Positions 1 through 5,174 of a stretch of 5,174 bases of DNA are shown here, one piece after another. This DNA comes from Bacteroidia bacterium (GTDB taxonomy: Bacteria; Bacteroidota; Bacteroidia; Flavobacteriales; Flavobacteriaceae): positions 1 to 5,174 of the forward strand of contig JAHHLF010000112.1 of assembly GCA_018679315.1 (NCBI GenBank), in the 5' to 3' direction. The notes under the pieces were generated by a model. It saw only the letters and a program-made list of their open reading frames with translations. It did not search any database and was not told the DNA's origin. Every line of letters begins with the position of its first letter. Positions within the stretch are counted from its first letter, which is position 1. The position numbers and the translations under genes are program-made.

Positions 1-1937
1 GTAATGGTATTATCCAGGCCTTTAATACCGTGTCCCTGACCTTCGAATTTTATTAACTCAACATTCTTATTGTACTTAGCTAAGCTATCGGCCATGCGCT
101 CGCTTCCAGCAATAGGTACTCTGTTATCGTTCGTACCATGCGTCAGGAGTAAATGTCCTTTCATTTTGTCGGCATGATATAATGGGGAACGATCATTTAG
201 TTTCTCGGCTTCTGTTTTCGGATCCCCGGCTTCCAGGGTAACCCAATCGGGGATATTACAATTCTCATAAAAATGGATGATATCACTAAACCCGGCATGA
301 CTGATACCAAATCCCCAATCAAATTCGGCGATATTGCCGTTTACTTCGCCCGGAAAGGTAAGTGATCGCATTGTAGCATATCCACCATGGCTTCCTCCAA
401 AAACACCAATGCGTTCAGGTGGGATATTCAATTTCTCTGAAATATACTTAGCAGCATAAAAAACGTCTATGATCTCATTGCCACCGAGATCTTTATCGTT
501 GAGAGCAGTAAATTCTTTCCCAAATCCACTACTACCTCGAGGAGATGGGCTAAGCACATAAATACCAGCATTGGCCAGGATCTGGTAACGCGTACTGAAA
601 TTGTTTCCACCTCCGTAAAAGGACTGGATCATGACAACCCTGTCTTTTTCTTGCAAAAGTTCTTTGGGTTCATATAAGTAAGCATGCAGCTGCCGGGCTT
701 CGCCTGTGGCAGGGTCAATATCGAAGGTAGGGTAGGTGATCCTGCTTACATTCGATTGATAGACCTTATCCTTAAGCTCTCCGGGTACATCTATTTTAGT
801 ACTGAAATTGATCTTTTCCGGACTTACCTGAATTTCATCGATCCTAAACATGGAGATATTGGAAGTAGCTGATACCAGCATTTTATCGTTTTCTGAATCG
901 TAAACACGCAAGCCTACATCGCTTTGTTGCTGCAATACGATCTCGCCATCAGGAAGAGAGATCAAATAAACCTGGGTTTCGATAGGTGAGGAGGTGGTGG
1001 CAAACAAATATTTTTTTCCATCTAAGGTGAGTATTTCAGAAGTGCCTAGATCTGTAGTGAATTGAGTCACTTGGGTTGATTGATCCTTGGATAGATCATA
1101 GCGGTAGACATTGGAAAAACCATCTTCATTGGACTCGTATAAAAAGGTGTTCGAATCCAGCCACTCCTTATATACGCCAGGGAAGGAACGTTCTTTGTCC
1201 GCATCTGTCACAAGTTTTTGTGATCCGGTTTCAAAGTCGACATACAGCAGGTTACCATAAGTCCGGTCAGCATTTTTAACAGCTGAAATAACGACACCTT
1301 TTCGATCAGGTTGCCAGCTTGGTGAGCCCCAGGTAAAACGCATTTCAGGGGTGTCTTGAATGATCTTGGTTTCTTCCTTGGTCTTCAAGTCCAGAATTCG
1401 CAATTCACCCAGGCGTTCTTCTTTATCCCCAAGTCGGGCCACATAAGCCACCTTATCTCCCGCTTCATTCCAGCGGTAGCCAAAAATATAAGGCACATCT
1501 GTGAGTTTTTCTACCTGCCCGTTTTCAGGATTCAGCCGGGTTAAATTGATGATCTCATCATTGATCTCATCCCCGGTCCAATACAATTGATCGTCGGTTT
1601 TATTGTAGCGTATATTCCAGACATTTCGCGTGGCATAATCGATATCAGATATCTTCCGGCCTTCTCCCAGGTCCGGATTGCCATTGAGGTCGAGCTCTAA
1701 TAGGTCTGTGGTCTCTCCACGTTTCATATAATAGAGTTTACCGGCCGCATATACCGGATTAAACCCACTATAAGGGAAACCTTCTACAAATGGGGTCAGG
1801 TCTATTTCACGGCCCTTGAACTGTACCACTTTGGTAGTAATATCTGAGTCCGTATCTACTTTAGATTCAGTACTTTCCCCTTTGCACTGCCACAAAAGTG
1901 GGATGGCCAATAAGACCCATATTTTATTTTTGATCAT
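1..1937 (-). CDS. S9-family serine peptidase (prolyl oligopeptidase / dipeptidyl aminopeptidase type), lipoprotein, C-terminal end cut by window edge
   Basis: The 645 complete codons present encode a secreted serine peptidase expected to cut short peptides in the periplasm or on the outer membrane. Residues 1-18 form a lipoprotein signal: a short basic start, a hydrophobic stretch, and LLWQC with Cys18 as the lipid site, although Gln at -1 is unusual. Residues about 35-400 look like the family's beta-propeller, with repeated strand patterns such as 'YRWNEAGDKVAYVARL'. The rest is the alpha/beta-hydrolase domain. It has the S9 motif PRGSSGFG (466-473), the nucleophile elbow GGSHGGY with Ser516, Asp604 in HGTNDNRVP, and His636 in GQGHG. 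The triad is complete and correctly spaced, so the enzyme is probably active and lacks only a short tail. The ATG at 1937 is chosen because it gives the signal peptide and because an in-frame stop lies just upstream. It follows the amidotransferase gene by 65 bases with no obvious terminator. The substrate and the exact S9 subfamily cannot be told. Confidence 0.95.
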   Translation of the reverse strand, partial: MIKNKIWVLLAIPLLWQCKGESTESKVDTDSDITTKVVQFKGREIDLTPFVEGFPYSGFNPVYAAGKLYYMKRGETTDLLELDLNGNPDLGEGRKISDIDYATRNVWNIRYNKTDDQLYWTGDEINDEIINLTRLNPENGQVEKLTDVPYIFGYRWNEAGDKVAYVARLGDKEERLGELRILDLKTKEETKIIQDTPEMRFTWGSPSWQPDRKGVVISAVKNADRTYGNLLYVDFETGSQKLVTDADKERSFPGVYKEWLDSNTFLYESNEDGFSNVYRYDLSKDQSTQVTQFTTDLGTSEILTLDGKKYLFATTSSPIETQVYLISLPDGEIVLQQQSDVGLRVYDSENDKMLVSATSNISMFRIDEIQVSPEKINFSTKIDVPGELKDKVYQSNVSRITYPTFDIDPATGEARQLHAYLYEPKELLQEKDRVVMIQSFYGGGNNFSTRYQILANAGIYVLSPSPRGSSGFGKEFTALNDKDLGGNEIIDVFYAAKYISEKLNIPPERIGVFGGSHGGYATMRSLTFPGEVNGNIAEFDWGFGISHAGFSDIIHFYENCNIPDWVTLEAGDPKTEAEKLNDRSPLYHADKMKGHLLLTHGTNDNRVPIAGSERMADSLAKYNKNVELIKFEGQGHGIKGLDNTI

Positions 1938-2002
1938 GATTGTTTTGCTAATTTTTAATTTTAATATCAGGTTCATTACGATCAGATGCTCAAGATACTA
2001 AA

Positions 2003-2746
2003 CTAATGCTCAGGCCCTGATTTATATTTTGCGACAAATCGCCTTAGGACCTCATGGGAATACGGCGTTTTTACTCCCTTAATCTCTTTGAGCAGGGTAT
2101 CGGCTTCTTCAGGAGGGAAATAACCATAATTCTTATACGCCCGGATTCGCACTATGTACTCGCCTTCATCGGCTTCCGGGTGAAATTGGGTAGCATAAAT
2201 GTTGTTTTTGATCCGAAACATTTGTACCGGACAGGTGTCTGAGGTGGCTAGGAGTACAGCATTTTGCGGGAGTGTATCACAGGCCTCTTTGTGGCCTACA
2301 AAAGCACGAAAGGGGCTGGGTAATCCGGTGAGCAGATCATCCTTTCCACCGGCATCCGTAATGTGGATCATGACCGTTCCGATGGGTTCACCGTAAGCAC
2401 GTGAAATTTTTGAACCCAAGTAATTGCCGAGCAGCCCATTCCCTGAACAGGCGCCCAGAAATGGGAAATCGTTAGGGATCACTTTATCGAATAAGTGATT
2501 AAAAAAGGATTCGACCTGTTTTTGTGCGTCACTTTTTTTCTCAGGTGGACAACTCACATCGAACGGACTTCCGCCAGCGATGATCGCAAAATAGTCTTCG
2601 AGATCAACATCAGGCTCTTTTCCCTGTTCCACACGAATGCGATGTACCCGGTTTTTGTCTATTTCACCTATACGCAAAATAGTCTCGAACTCACTTTCAG
2701 TAGGTTCATCTTCAGGACGCATTTGAAGAATGAGCAATTTCTTCAT
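2003..2746 (-). CDS. Class I glutamine amidotransferase-like protein (GMP synthase-like GATase1 domain)
   Basis: This 247-residue protein is a single GATase1 domain with no signal peptide, so it should be cytoplasmic. Class I glutamine amidotransferases hydrolyse glutamine with a Cys-His-Glu triad and pass the ammonia to a synthase partner. Here the nucleophile elbow is FLGACSGNG with Cys100, and the His/Glu pair lies in QFHPEAD (His189, Glu191). IIAGGSPFDV (55-64) matches the early glycine-rich loop of the family. The Gln that normally lies four residues after the Cys (GxCxGxQ) is Gly104, and the usual His before it is Asn103. I recall similar GACxGxG elbows in stand-alone 'glutamine amidotransferase' proteins of other bacteria, but the substrate is not known to me. 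The start ATG overlaps the lipoprotein stop as ATGA (2743-2746), which points to translational coupling, and no clear Shine-Dalgarno sequence precedes it. No synthase partner lies in the window. It could instead act on gamma-glutamyl compounds. Confidence 0.9.
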   Translation of the reverse strand: MKKLLILQMRPEDEPTESEFETILRIGEIDKNRVHRIRVEQGKEPDVDLEDYFAIIAGGSPFDVSCPPEKKSDAQKQVESFFNHLFDKVIPNDFPFLGACSGNGLLGNYLGSKISRAYGEPIGTVMIHITDAGGKDDLLTGLPSPFRAFVGHKEACDTLPQNAVLLATSDTCPVQMFRIKNNIYATQFHPEADEGEYIVRIRAYKNYGYFPPEEADTLLKEIKGVKTPYSHEVLRRFVAKYKSGPEH

Positions 2747-3420
2747 TCGTTTATAGGAGATATCATTATATGAGCTCTGTGTGTTCCCGGGTTCATGATC
2801 CAGGGATGGTTGGCTGCCATAGGTTTTTCAGGAAGACCCGTGGATTCGGCCGTAGCCCAGGGCATATAGACCACATATCGGTATTTAGCGCCGTCTACTT
2901 TCGAGGTCTCAGGATCGTATGAGTTTCCTTTTCCATAATAAATATGCAAGGTAGAACCCGCTTTACCCATGGAGAGCTTCCCGGATTTGGCCTCTTCTTC
3001 CCGGATATTAAAAATTTCACCCGCCGTCTTACCTTCTTCGCGTAATTCCCGGCCTCTGGCCATGAAAGGTTCCATGTCTTTGTGGTAACAGGCGGCATTA
3101 AAACCGTCGCGTTTGGGATCATCGGCCAGGCAAATAAGATCATTGTTGCCTTCTTTTAAAGTGACAAATTCTCCGGCCATATTATAGCCTATGACAGTAG
3201 CTCCTTCCCGATGCTCTTTTGGTGCTGCCATGAGTGCAGTAGCGATCAGGGCTTCATCTGTATTGATGTCGACATACGCTGCATTGGTTTCATCGGTGAC
3301 TTGTTCAACCTTACTCGTATCAGCTCCTTCAGTTTCGGATTGGCTTTTTTCTGATTTGTCTTTTGTATTACAGGAAAGCAATAATCCTGATAAGATACAT
3401 GTGGCTATAAAAGTTTTCAT
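2743..3420 (-). CDS. Conserved lipoprotein of unknown function
   Basis: This 225-residue protein starts with a clear lipoprotein signal: MKTF, a hydrophobic core, and the lipobox LLLSC with Cys17. A charged, Ser/Thr/Glu-rich linker (about 18-45) leads to a globular domain at about 50-225. I recognise no named domain. The blocks that look conserved, as I recall from unnamed proteins in several phyla, are ICLADDP (96-102), ACYHKDMEPFMARGRELR (110-127), ATAESTGLP (189-197) and WIMNPGTHRAHIMI (207-220). Cys97 and Cys111 could form a disulfide outside the cytoplasm. His113, His214 and His217 could bind a ligand or metal. Both ideas are inference. The reading frame stays open upstream to 3594, but the extra 58 codons lie inside the preceding gene and lack the signal peptide, so the ATG at 3420 is preferred. 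It starts 11 bases after the YdjM-like gene and ends in an ATGA overlap with the amidotransferase gene, so all three are probably one operon. Confidence 0.88.
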   Translation of the reverse strand: MKTFIATCILSGLLLSCNTKDKSEKSQSETEGADTSKVEQVTDETNAAYVDINTDEALIATALMAAPKEHREGATVIGYNMAGEFVTLKEGNNDLICLADDPKRDGFNAACYHKDMEPFMARGRELREEGKTAGEIFNIREEEAKSGKLSMGKAGSTLHIYYGKGNSYDPETSKVDGAKYRYVVYMPWATAESTGLPEKPMAANHPWIMNPGTHRAHIMISPINE

Positions 3421-3431
3421 ACAAGATATTT

Positions 3432-4082
3432 TTAGGTATTGGGTTCGGACACTTTCTTTTTTTCGATCCACCAGGCCCATAAGACAATGAGCCACATCAA
3501 TAGGGCAGACCATGCAACAGCCATGGGATCTGGTGGGGGAGGGCCAAAGAAATTCATAAAATAGATCAGGAGGAGAAATCCGATTAGAATCCAAAAGGCC
3601 GTTTTTCGCTTGATACTGGATGATTTAGAATATAAGTAAACCCCCAGTCCAAAGAGAAATACTTCAAGAATGATCGCTCCTACGGGCATATTCCACAAGC
3701 CTAAGCCTACTTTCAAATCCGTAAAAGGAGAGAGAGGTAAGTCGGGTCGATGGGTAATAAAATCAAGTATCCAATGGCTAAATACCAATCCGCCGAGCAA
3801 CCATGATCCTTTTTTATTTTTTGTGAAGAGGAAGTAAACCAAGCTAAATAACATACTCCAACCAATTGCCGTGAGCAAACTATGAGAATATGGATAAAAT
3901 TCAAAATTAAGCGGTGTTAGTTTCGTATTACCGGGATCGATCGATAGGGTTTCAATGCCCAATAAAACAAAGATGGGCCATAAAAGATCCAGGAACTGAA
4001 CGGCGATGAACATCATTGCCAATGAGGGTAATGTATTCTTATTTTTAGCTAATAAACCAATGGCAAAATGTCCGATAAACAT
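3432..4082 (-). CDS. Polytopic membrane protein, YdjM/DUF457-like 'metal-dependent hydrolase' family
   Basis: This 216-residue inner-membrane protein belongs to the family often annotated as metal-dependent hydrolase or YdjM-like, for which I know no proven reaction. It begins MFIGHFAIGLLAK, the usual N-terminus of these proteins. Polar residues sit in otherwise hydrophobic segments: His5, Asp32 (QFLDLLWP), His67 (PYSHSLL), His103 and Asp107 (FSHWILDF), then His111 and Asp114 (HRPDLPL). They are spread in a pattern that could bind metal. Hydrophobic segments lie at about 20-42, 68-86, 93-109, 132-151, 162-178 and 187-206, and a proline run at 181-184 separates the last two. Another in-frame ATG at 4118 would add 12 polar residues. 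I prefer 4082 because family members start there and AAGAAG precedes it. The gene follows a 197-base gap and is probably the first gene of a trio with the lipoprotein and the amidotransferase. The hydrolase label should be treated as a family name, not an activity. Confidence 0.85.
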   Translation of the reverse strand: MFIGHFAIGLLAKNKNTLPSLAMMFIAVQFLDLLWPIFVLLGIETLSIDPGNTKLTPLNFEFYPYSHSLLTAIGWSMLFSLVYFLFTKNKKGSWLLGGLVFSHWILDFITHRPDLPLSPFTDLKVGLGLWNMPVGAIILEVFLFGLGVYLYSKSSSIKRKTAFWILIGFLLLIYFMNFFGPPPPDPMAVAWSALLMWLIVLWAWWIEKKKVSEPNT

Positions 4083-4141
4083 ACTTCTTGTTTTTTGGTG
4101 CAGGTTGGAAATTTGCATCCCCAGAATGGGAATCTGTTAAA

Positions 4142-4231
4142 TTACAAATTCCTCCTTAAATACCCTATTAATCGTGATATCCAGAATATCACAAGAAGGA
4201 CAATAGACCCCTCCTCATTGGAAAGTAACAT
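4142..4231 (-). CDS. Doubtful small ORF, 29 residues, one possible membrane segment
   Basis: A short frame runs from ATG at 4231 to TAA at 4142 inside the gap before the YdjM-like gene. The predicted peptide has a polar N-terminus (MLLSNEEG), a hydrophobic stretch (SIVLLVIFWI), then a second hydrophobic turn and a basic end (GYLRRNL). This is the layout of a tiny single-pass membrane peptide with its positive end in the cytoplasm. Against it, the frame is short enough to occur by chance, no well-placed ribosome site precedes it (the GGAGG is more than 20 bases upstream), and part of it coincides with the 7-bp inverted repeat. I recognise no family. It may simply be non-coding leader sequence. 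Confidence 0.15.
   Translation of the reverse strand: MLLSNEEGSIVLLVIFWISRLIGYLRRNL
4174..4192. repeat. 7-bp perfect inverted repeat, 5-base loop
   Basis: GTGATAT and ATATCAC flank the five bases CCAGA on the plus strand. In RNA read from the minus strand this would be a GUGAUAU/AUAUCAC stem with a UCUGG loop. It is AT-rich and not followed by a T-run, so it is not a normal intrinsic terminator. It lies about 90 bases before the YdjM-like start, a position that would fit an operator for a dimeric regulator or a weak leader hairpin. A repeat of this size can also occur by chance. Confidence 0.4.
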
Positions 4232-4279
4232 AAGGCTCTCGACCTTTCCTTTACCTCCGATGTCCTAATTAGTTTAGCC

Positions 4280-5098
4280 CTAATTTTTCTTTTGTGATTT
4301 AGGAATACCGCGCATTTGAAAGATCAAAAAACCGGCAGTTAGTAATAGTAACAAACTAAAAACCCATACGGGAAGCATATTGCCAGATACGAAAACCGGA
4401 AATATTGGAAATGCCTGGCCAAATCCATTAATTAGCTGATGGTGCATATGCACATAAAACAAACTTCTGTTAGATTTCACATAGATCCAACCAAGAATAA
4501 ATGTTTGCGCGATTACAATACAGGTAAATATCCCTAAACCATAACCTGCGGGATGACCTTCAGGAAATAAGAACAAGGGGATGTGAAATAGCCACCAAAT
4601 GGGAATAAGCAGCAAGCAAGATTTGAAATAACCATATTTGTCTAAGAACTGATCAAAAACAAGGCCTCGCCAGACAAGTTCTTCTGTATTGAGGACCAGG
4701 TACATCAGGAAGATGACCAGGCCATTTGTCATTATGGTTATAGGTGTAAATGAATCGGGCCAGGCACTTTCAGAAAGAGAAAGGCCCATCCAAGAACCTA
4801 CAAAACTGATCAGAAAAGGAAGAAGGAAGGTGACCAAAAGGACACCTAAAGGTGCCTTAAACCCCAGGAGTCTCGAAAAAAACGCTTTTAACCCCTGTTT
4901 CCCGTTCATTTTAAAGATATAAATGACGGCTCCGAGTAATGGCCCTATGGTCATTAATATTTCAAGATTTTCCAGGCCTTTAGGAATAGGTATTTCGTAC
5001 GCTCTTAATAAACTTGGCAGTATCCCTGTCCAGGAGAGGATAAATACAGTGATGATCAGATGCCAGAGGTTCAGTTTTTTCATGCTTTCATGCATCAT
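4280..5098 (-). CDS. CPBP (CAAX/Abi-type) family intramembrane metalloprotease homologue
   Basis: This 272-residue polytopic membrane protein has the three marks of the CPBP/CAAX protease (Abi) family. Motif 1 is NTEELVWRG with Glu139, Glu140 and Arg144 (EExxxR), motif 2 is WWLFH with His172, and motif 3 is HMHHQLING with His220 and Asn224 (HxxxN). These residues form the intramembrane active site in the eukaryotic Rce1-type enzymes. All are present, so activity is plausible. Hydrophobic segments lie at about 12-30, 46-63, 83-103, 122-137, 159-178, 187-206 and 243-261, which fits the family's usual size and topology. Prokaryotic members have been tied to bacteriocin immunity or membrane-protein processing, but most have no known substrate and none is shown here. 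ATGs at 5098, 5095 and 5083 are all in frame. The last gives MKKLNLWHL and is equally credible as the start. The gene begins 21 bases after the stop of the partial upstream gene, so it may be co-transcribed with it. Confidence 0.9.
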   Translation of the reverse strand: MMHESMKKLNLWHLIITVFILSWTGILPSLLRAYEIPIPKGLENLEILMTIGPLLGAVIYIFKMNGKQGLKAFFSRLLGFKAPLGVLLVTFLLPFLISFVGSWMGLSLSESAWPDSFTPITIMTNGLVIFLMYLVLNTEELVWRGLVFDQFLDKYGYFKSCLLLIPIWWLFHIPLFLFPEGHPAGYGLGIFTCIVIAQTFILGWIYVKSNRSLFYVHMHHQLINGFGQAFPIFPVFVSGNMLPVWVFSLLLLLTAGFLIFQMRGIPKSQKKN

Positions 5099-5119
5099 AT
5101 TGTTGTCGACAAATTAATT

Positions 5120-5174
5120 TTAGTCAAAGGATCTTTTCCATTGATCAATCAATTCCTCTTCAGAGATAGAAAGG
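5120..5174 (-). CDS. C-terminal end of an unidentified protein, cut by window edge
   Basis: Reading in from the right edge on the minus strand, one frame gives LSISEEELIDQWKRSFD and then TAA at 5122-5120. The other two minus-strand frames close quickly with stops. The stop lies 21 bases before the protease start, a normal spacing within an operon. The acidic-to-basic helical tail suggests a soluble protein, but 17 residues are too few to name it. Confidence 0.55.
   Translation of the reverse strand, partial: LSISEEELIDQWKRSFD

Larger units (their letters stand above)
4083..4279 (-). other. Intergenic region, likely leader of the downstream operon
   Basis: This 197-base gap separates the CPBP protease gene from the YdjM-like gene. 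It is the largest non-coding stretch in the window and the most likely place for a promoter of the three-gene operon. Read on the minus strand it holds a palindrome CTAATTAG (4265-4272), a GGAGG (4252-4256), a 7-bp inverted repeat (4174-4192), and a perfect Shine-Dalgarno-like AAGGAGG (4151-4157) with no suitably placed start codon for the next gene. I find no convincing Bacteroidota promoter (TTTG about 19-21 bases before TAnnTTTG) and no GC-rich hairpin followed by a T-run to end transcription of the protease gene. Read-through from the upstream genes is therefore possible. Confidence 0.5.

Noticed and set aside
684..1544. Plus-strand frames of 62-67 codons across this stretch
   Set aside because: They are antisense to the S9 peptidase gene, which shows clear domain motifs throughout. 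The peptides are low in family character, so they are shadows.
2010..2020. Palindrome TCAGGCCCTGA near the end of the amidotransferase gene as a terminator
   Set aside because: It has a one-base centre, so it cannot form a hairpin loop, it lies within the last codons, and no T-run follows.
3191..3490. Plus-strand frame of 99 codons
   Set aside because: It is antisense to the lipoprotein gene and runs into the end of the YdjM-like gene. It has no recognisable motif and no credible start context.
3421..3594. In-frame N-terminal extension of the lipoprotein gene
   Set aside because: It lies within the 3' part of the YdjM-like gene in another frame, has no signal peptide or family-like sequence, and would displace a textbook lipoprotein signal.
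4280..5098. CPBP protease as part of a bacteriocin immunity or phage-defence cassette
   Set aside because: Some family members have such roles, but no bacteriocin precursor, transporter, toxin or defence gene is visible nearby.
5112..5119. TTAATTTG on the minus strand as a Bacteroidota -7 element for the protease gene
   Set aside because: It differs from TAnnTTTG at one position and no TTTG lies at the required upstream distance. The nearest is only about 7 bases away.

Overview
The window comes from a member of the Bacteroidota, most likely a flavobacterium. This rests on lipoprotein signal peptides in two neighbouring genes, start codons with little or no Shine-Dalgarno sequence, moderate AT richness, and protein types common in that group. 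No rRNA, tRNA, CRISPR array, insertion sequence or phage gene is visible.

All supportable genes lie on the minus strand, so the window reads from right to left. At the right edge (5174-5120) is the last piece of an unidentified gene. Next comes a CPBP/CAAX-type intramembrane protease homologue (5098-4280). A 197-base gap follows (4279-4083) that holds a 7-bp inverted repeat and a doubtful 29-codon reading frame. Then come three tightly packed genes: a polytopic membrane protein of the YdjM/DUF457-like 'metal-dependent hydrolase' type (4082-3432), a conserved lipoprotein of unknown function (3420-2743), and a stand-alone class I glutamine amidotransferase-like protein (2746-2003). The first two are 11 bases apart. 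The second pair shares an ATGA stop/start overlap. After a 65-base gap without a clear terminator comes a lipoprotein S9-family (prolyl oligopeptidase/dipeptidyl aminopeptidase type) serine peptidase (1937 to the left edge), missing only its C-terminal end.

The three packed genes are almost certainly co-transcribed, and the peptidase may belong to the same transcript. The predicted locations differ: inner membrane (YdjM-like), periplasm or outer membrane (both lipoproteins) and cytoplasm (amidotransferase). No pathway linking them can be read from the sequence. The window looks like ordinary chromosomal housekeeping/accessory content, not a defence or mobile system. The points that deserve a second look are the atypical active-site motif of the amidotransferase, its coupling to the uncharacterised lipoprotein, and the small structured gap in front of the trio.
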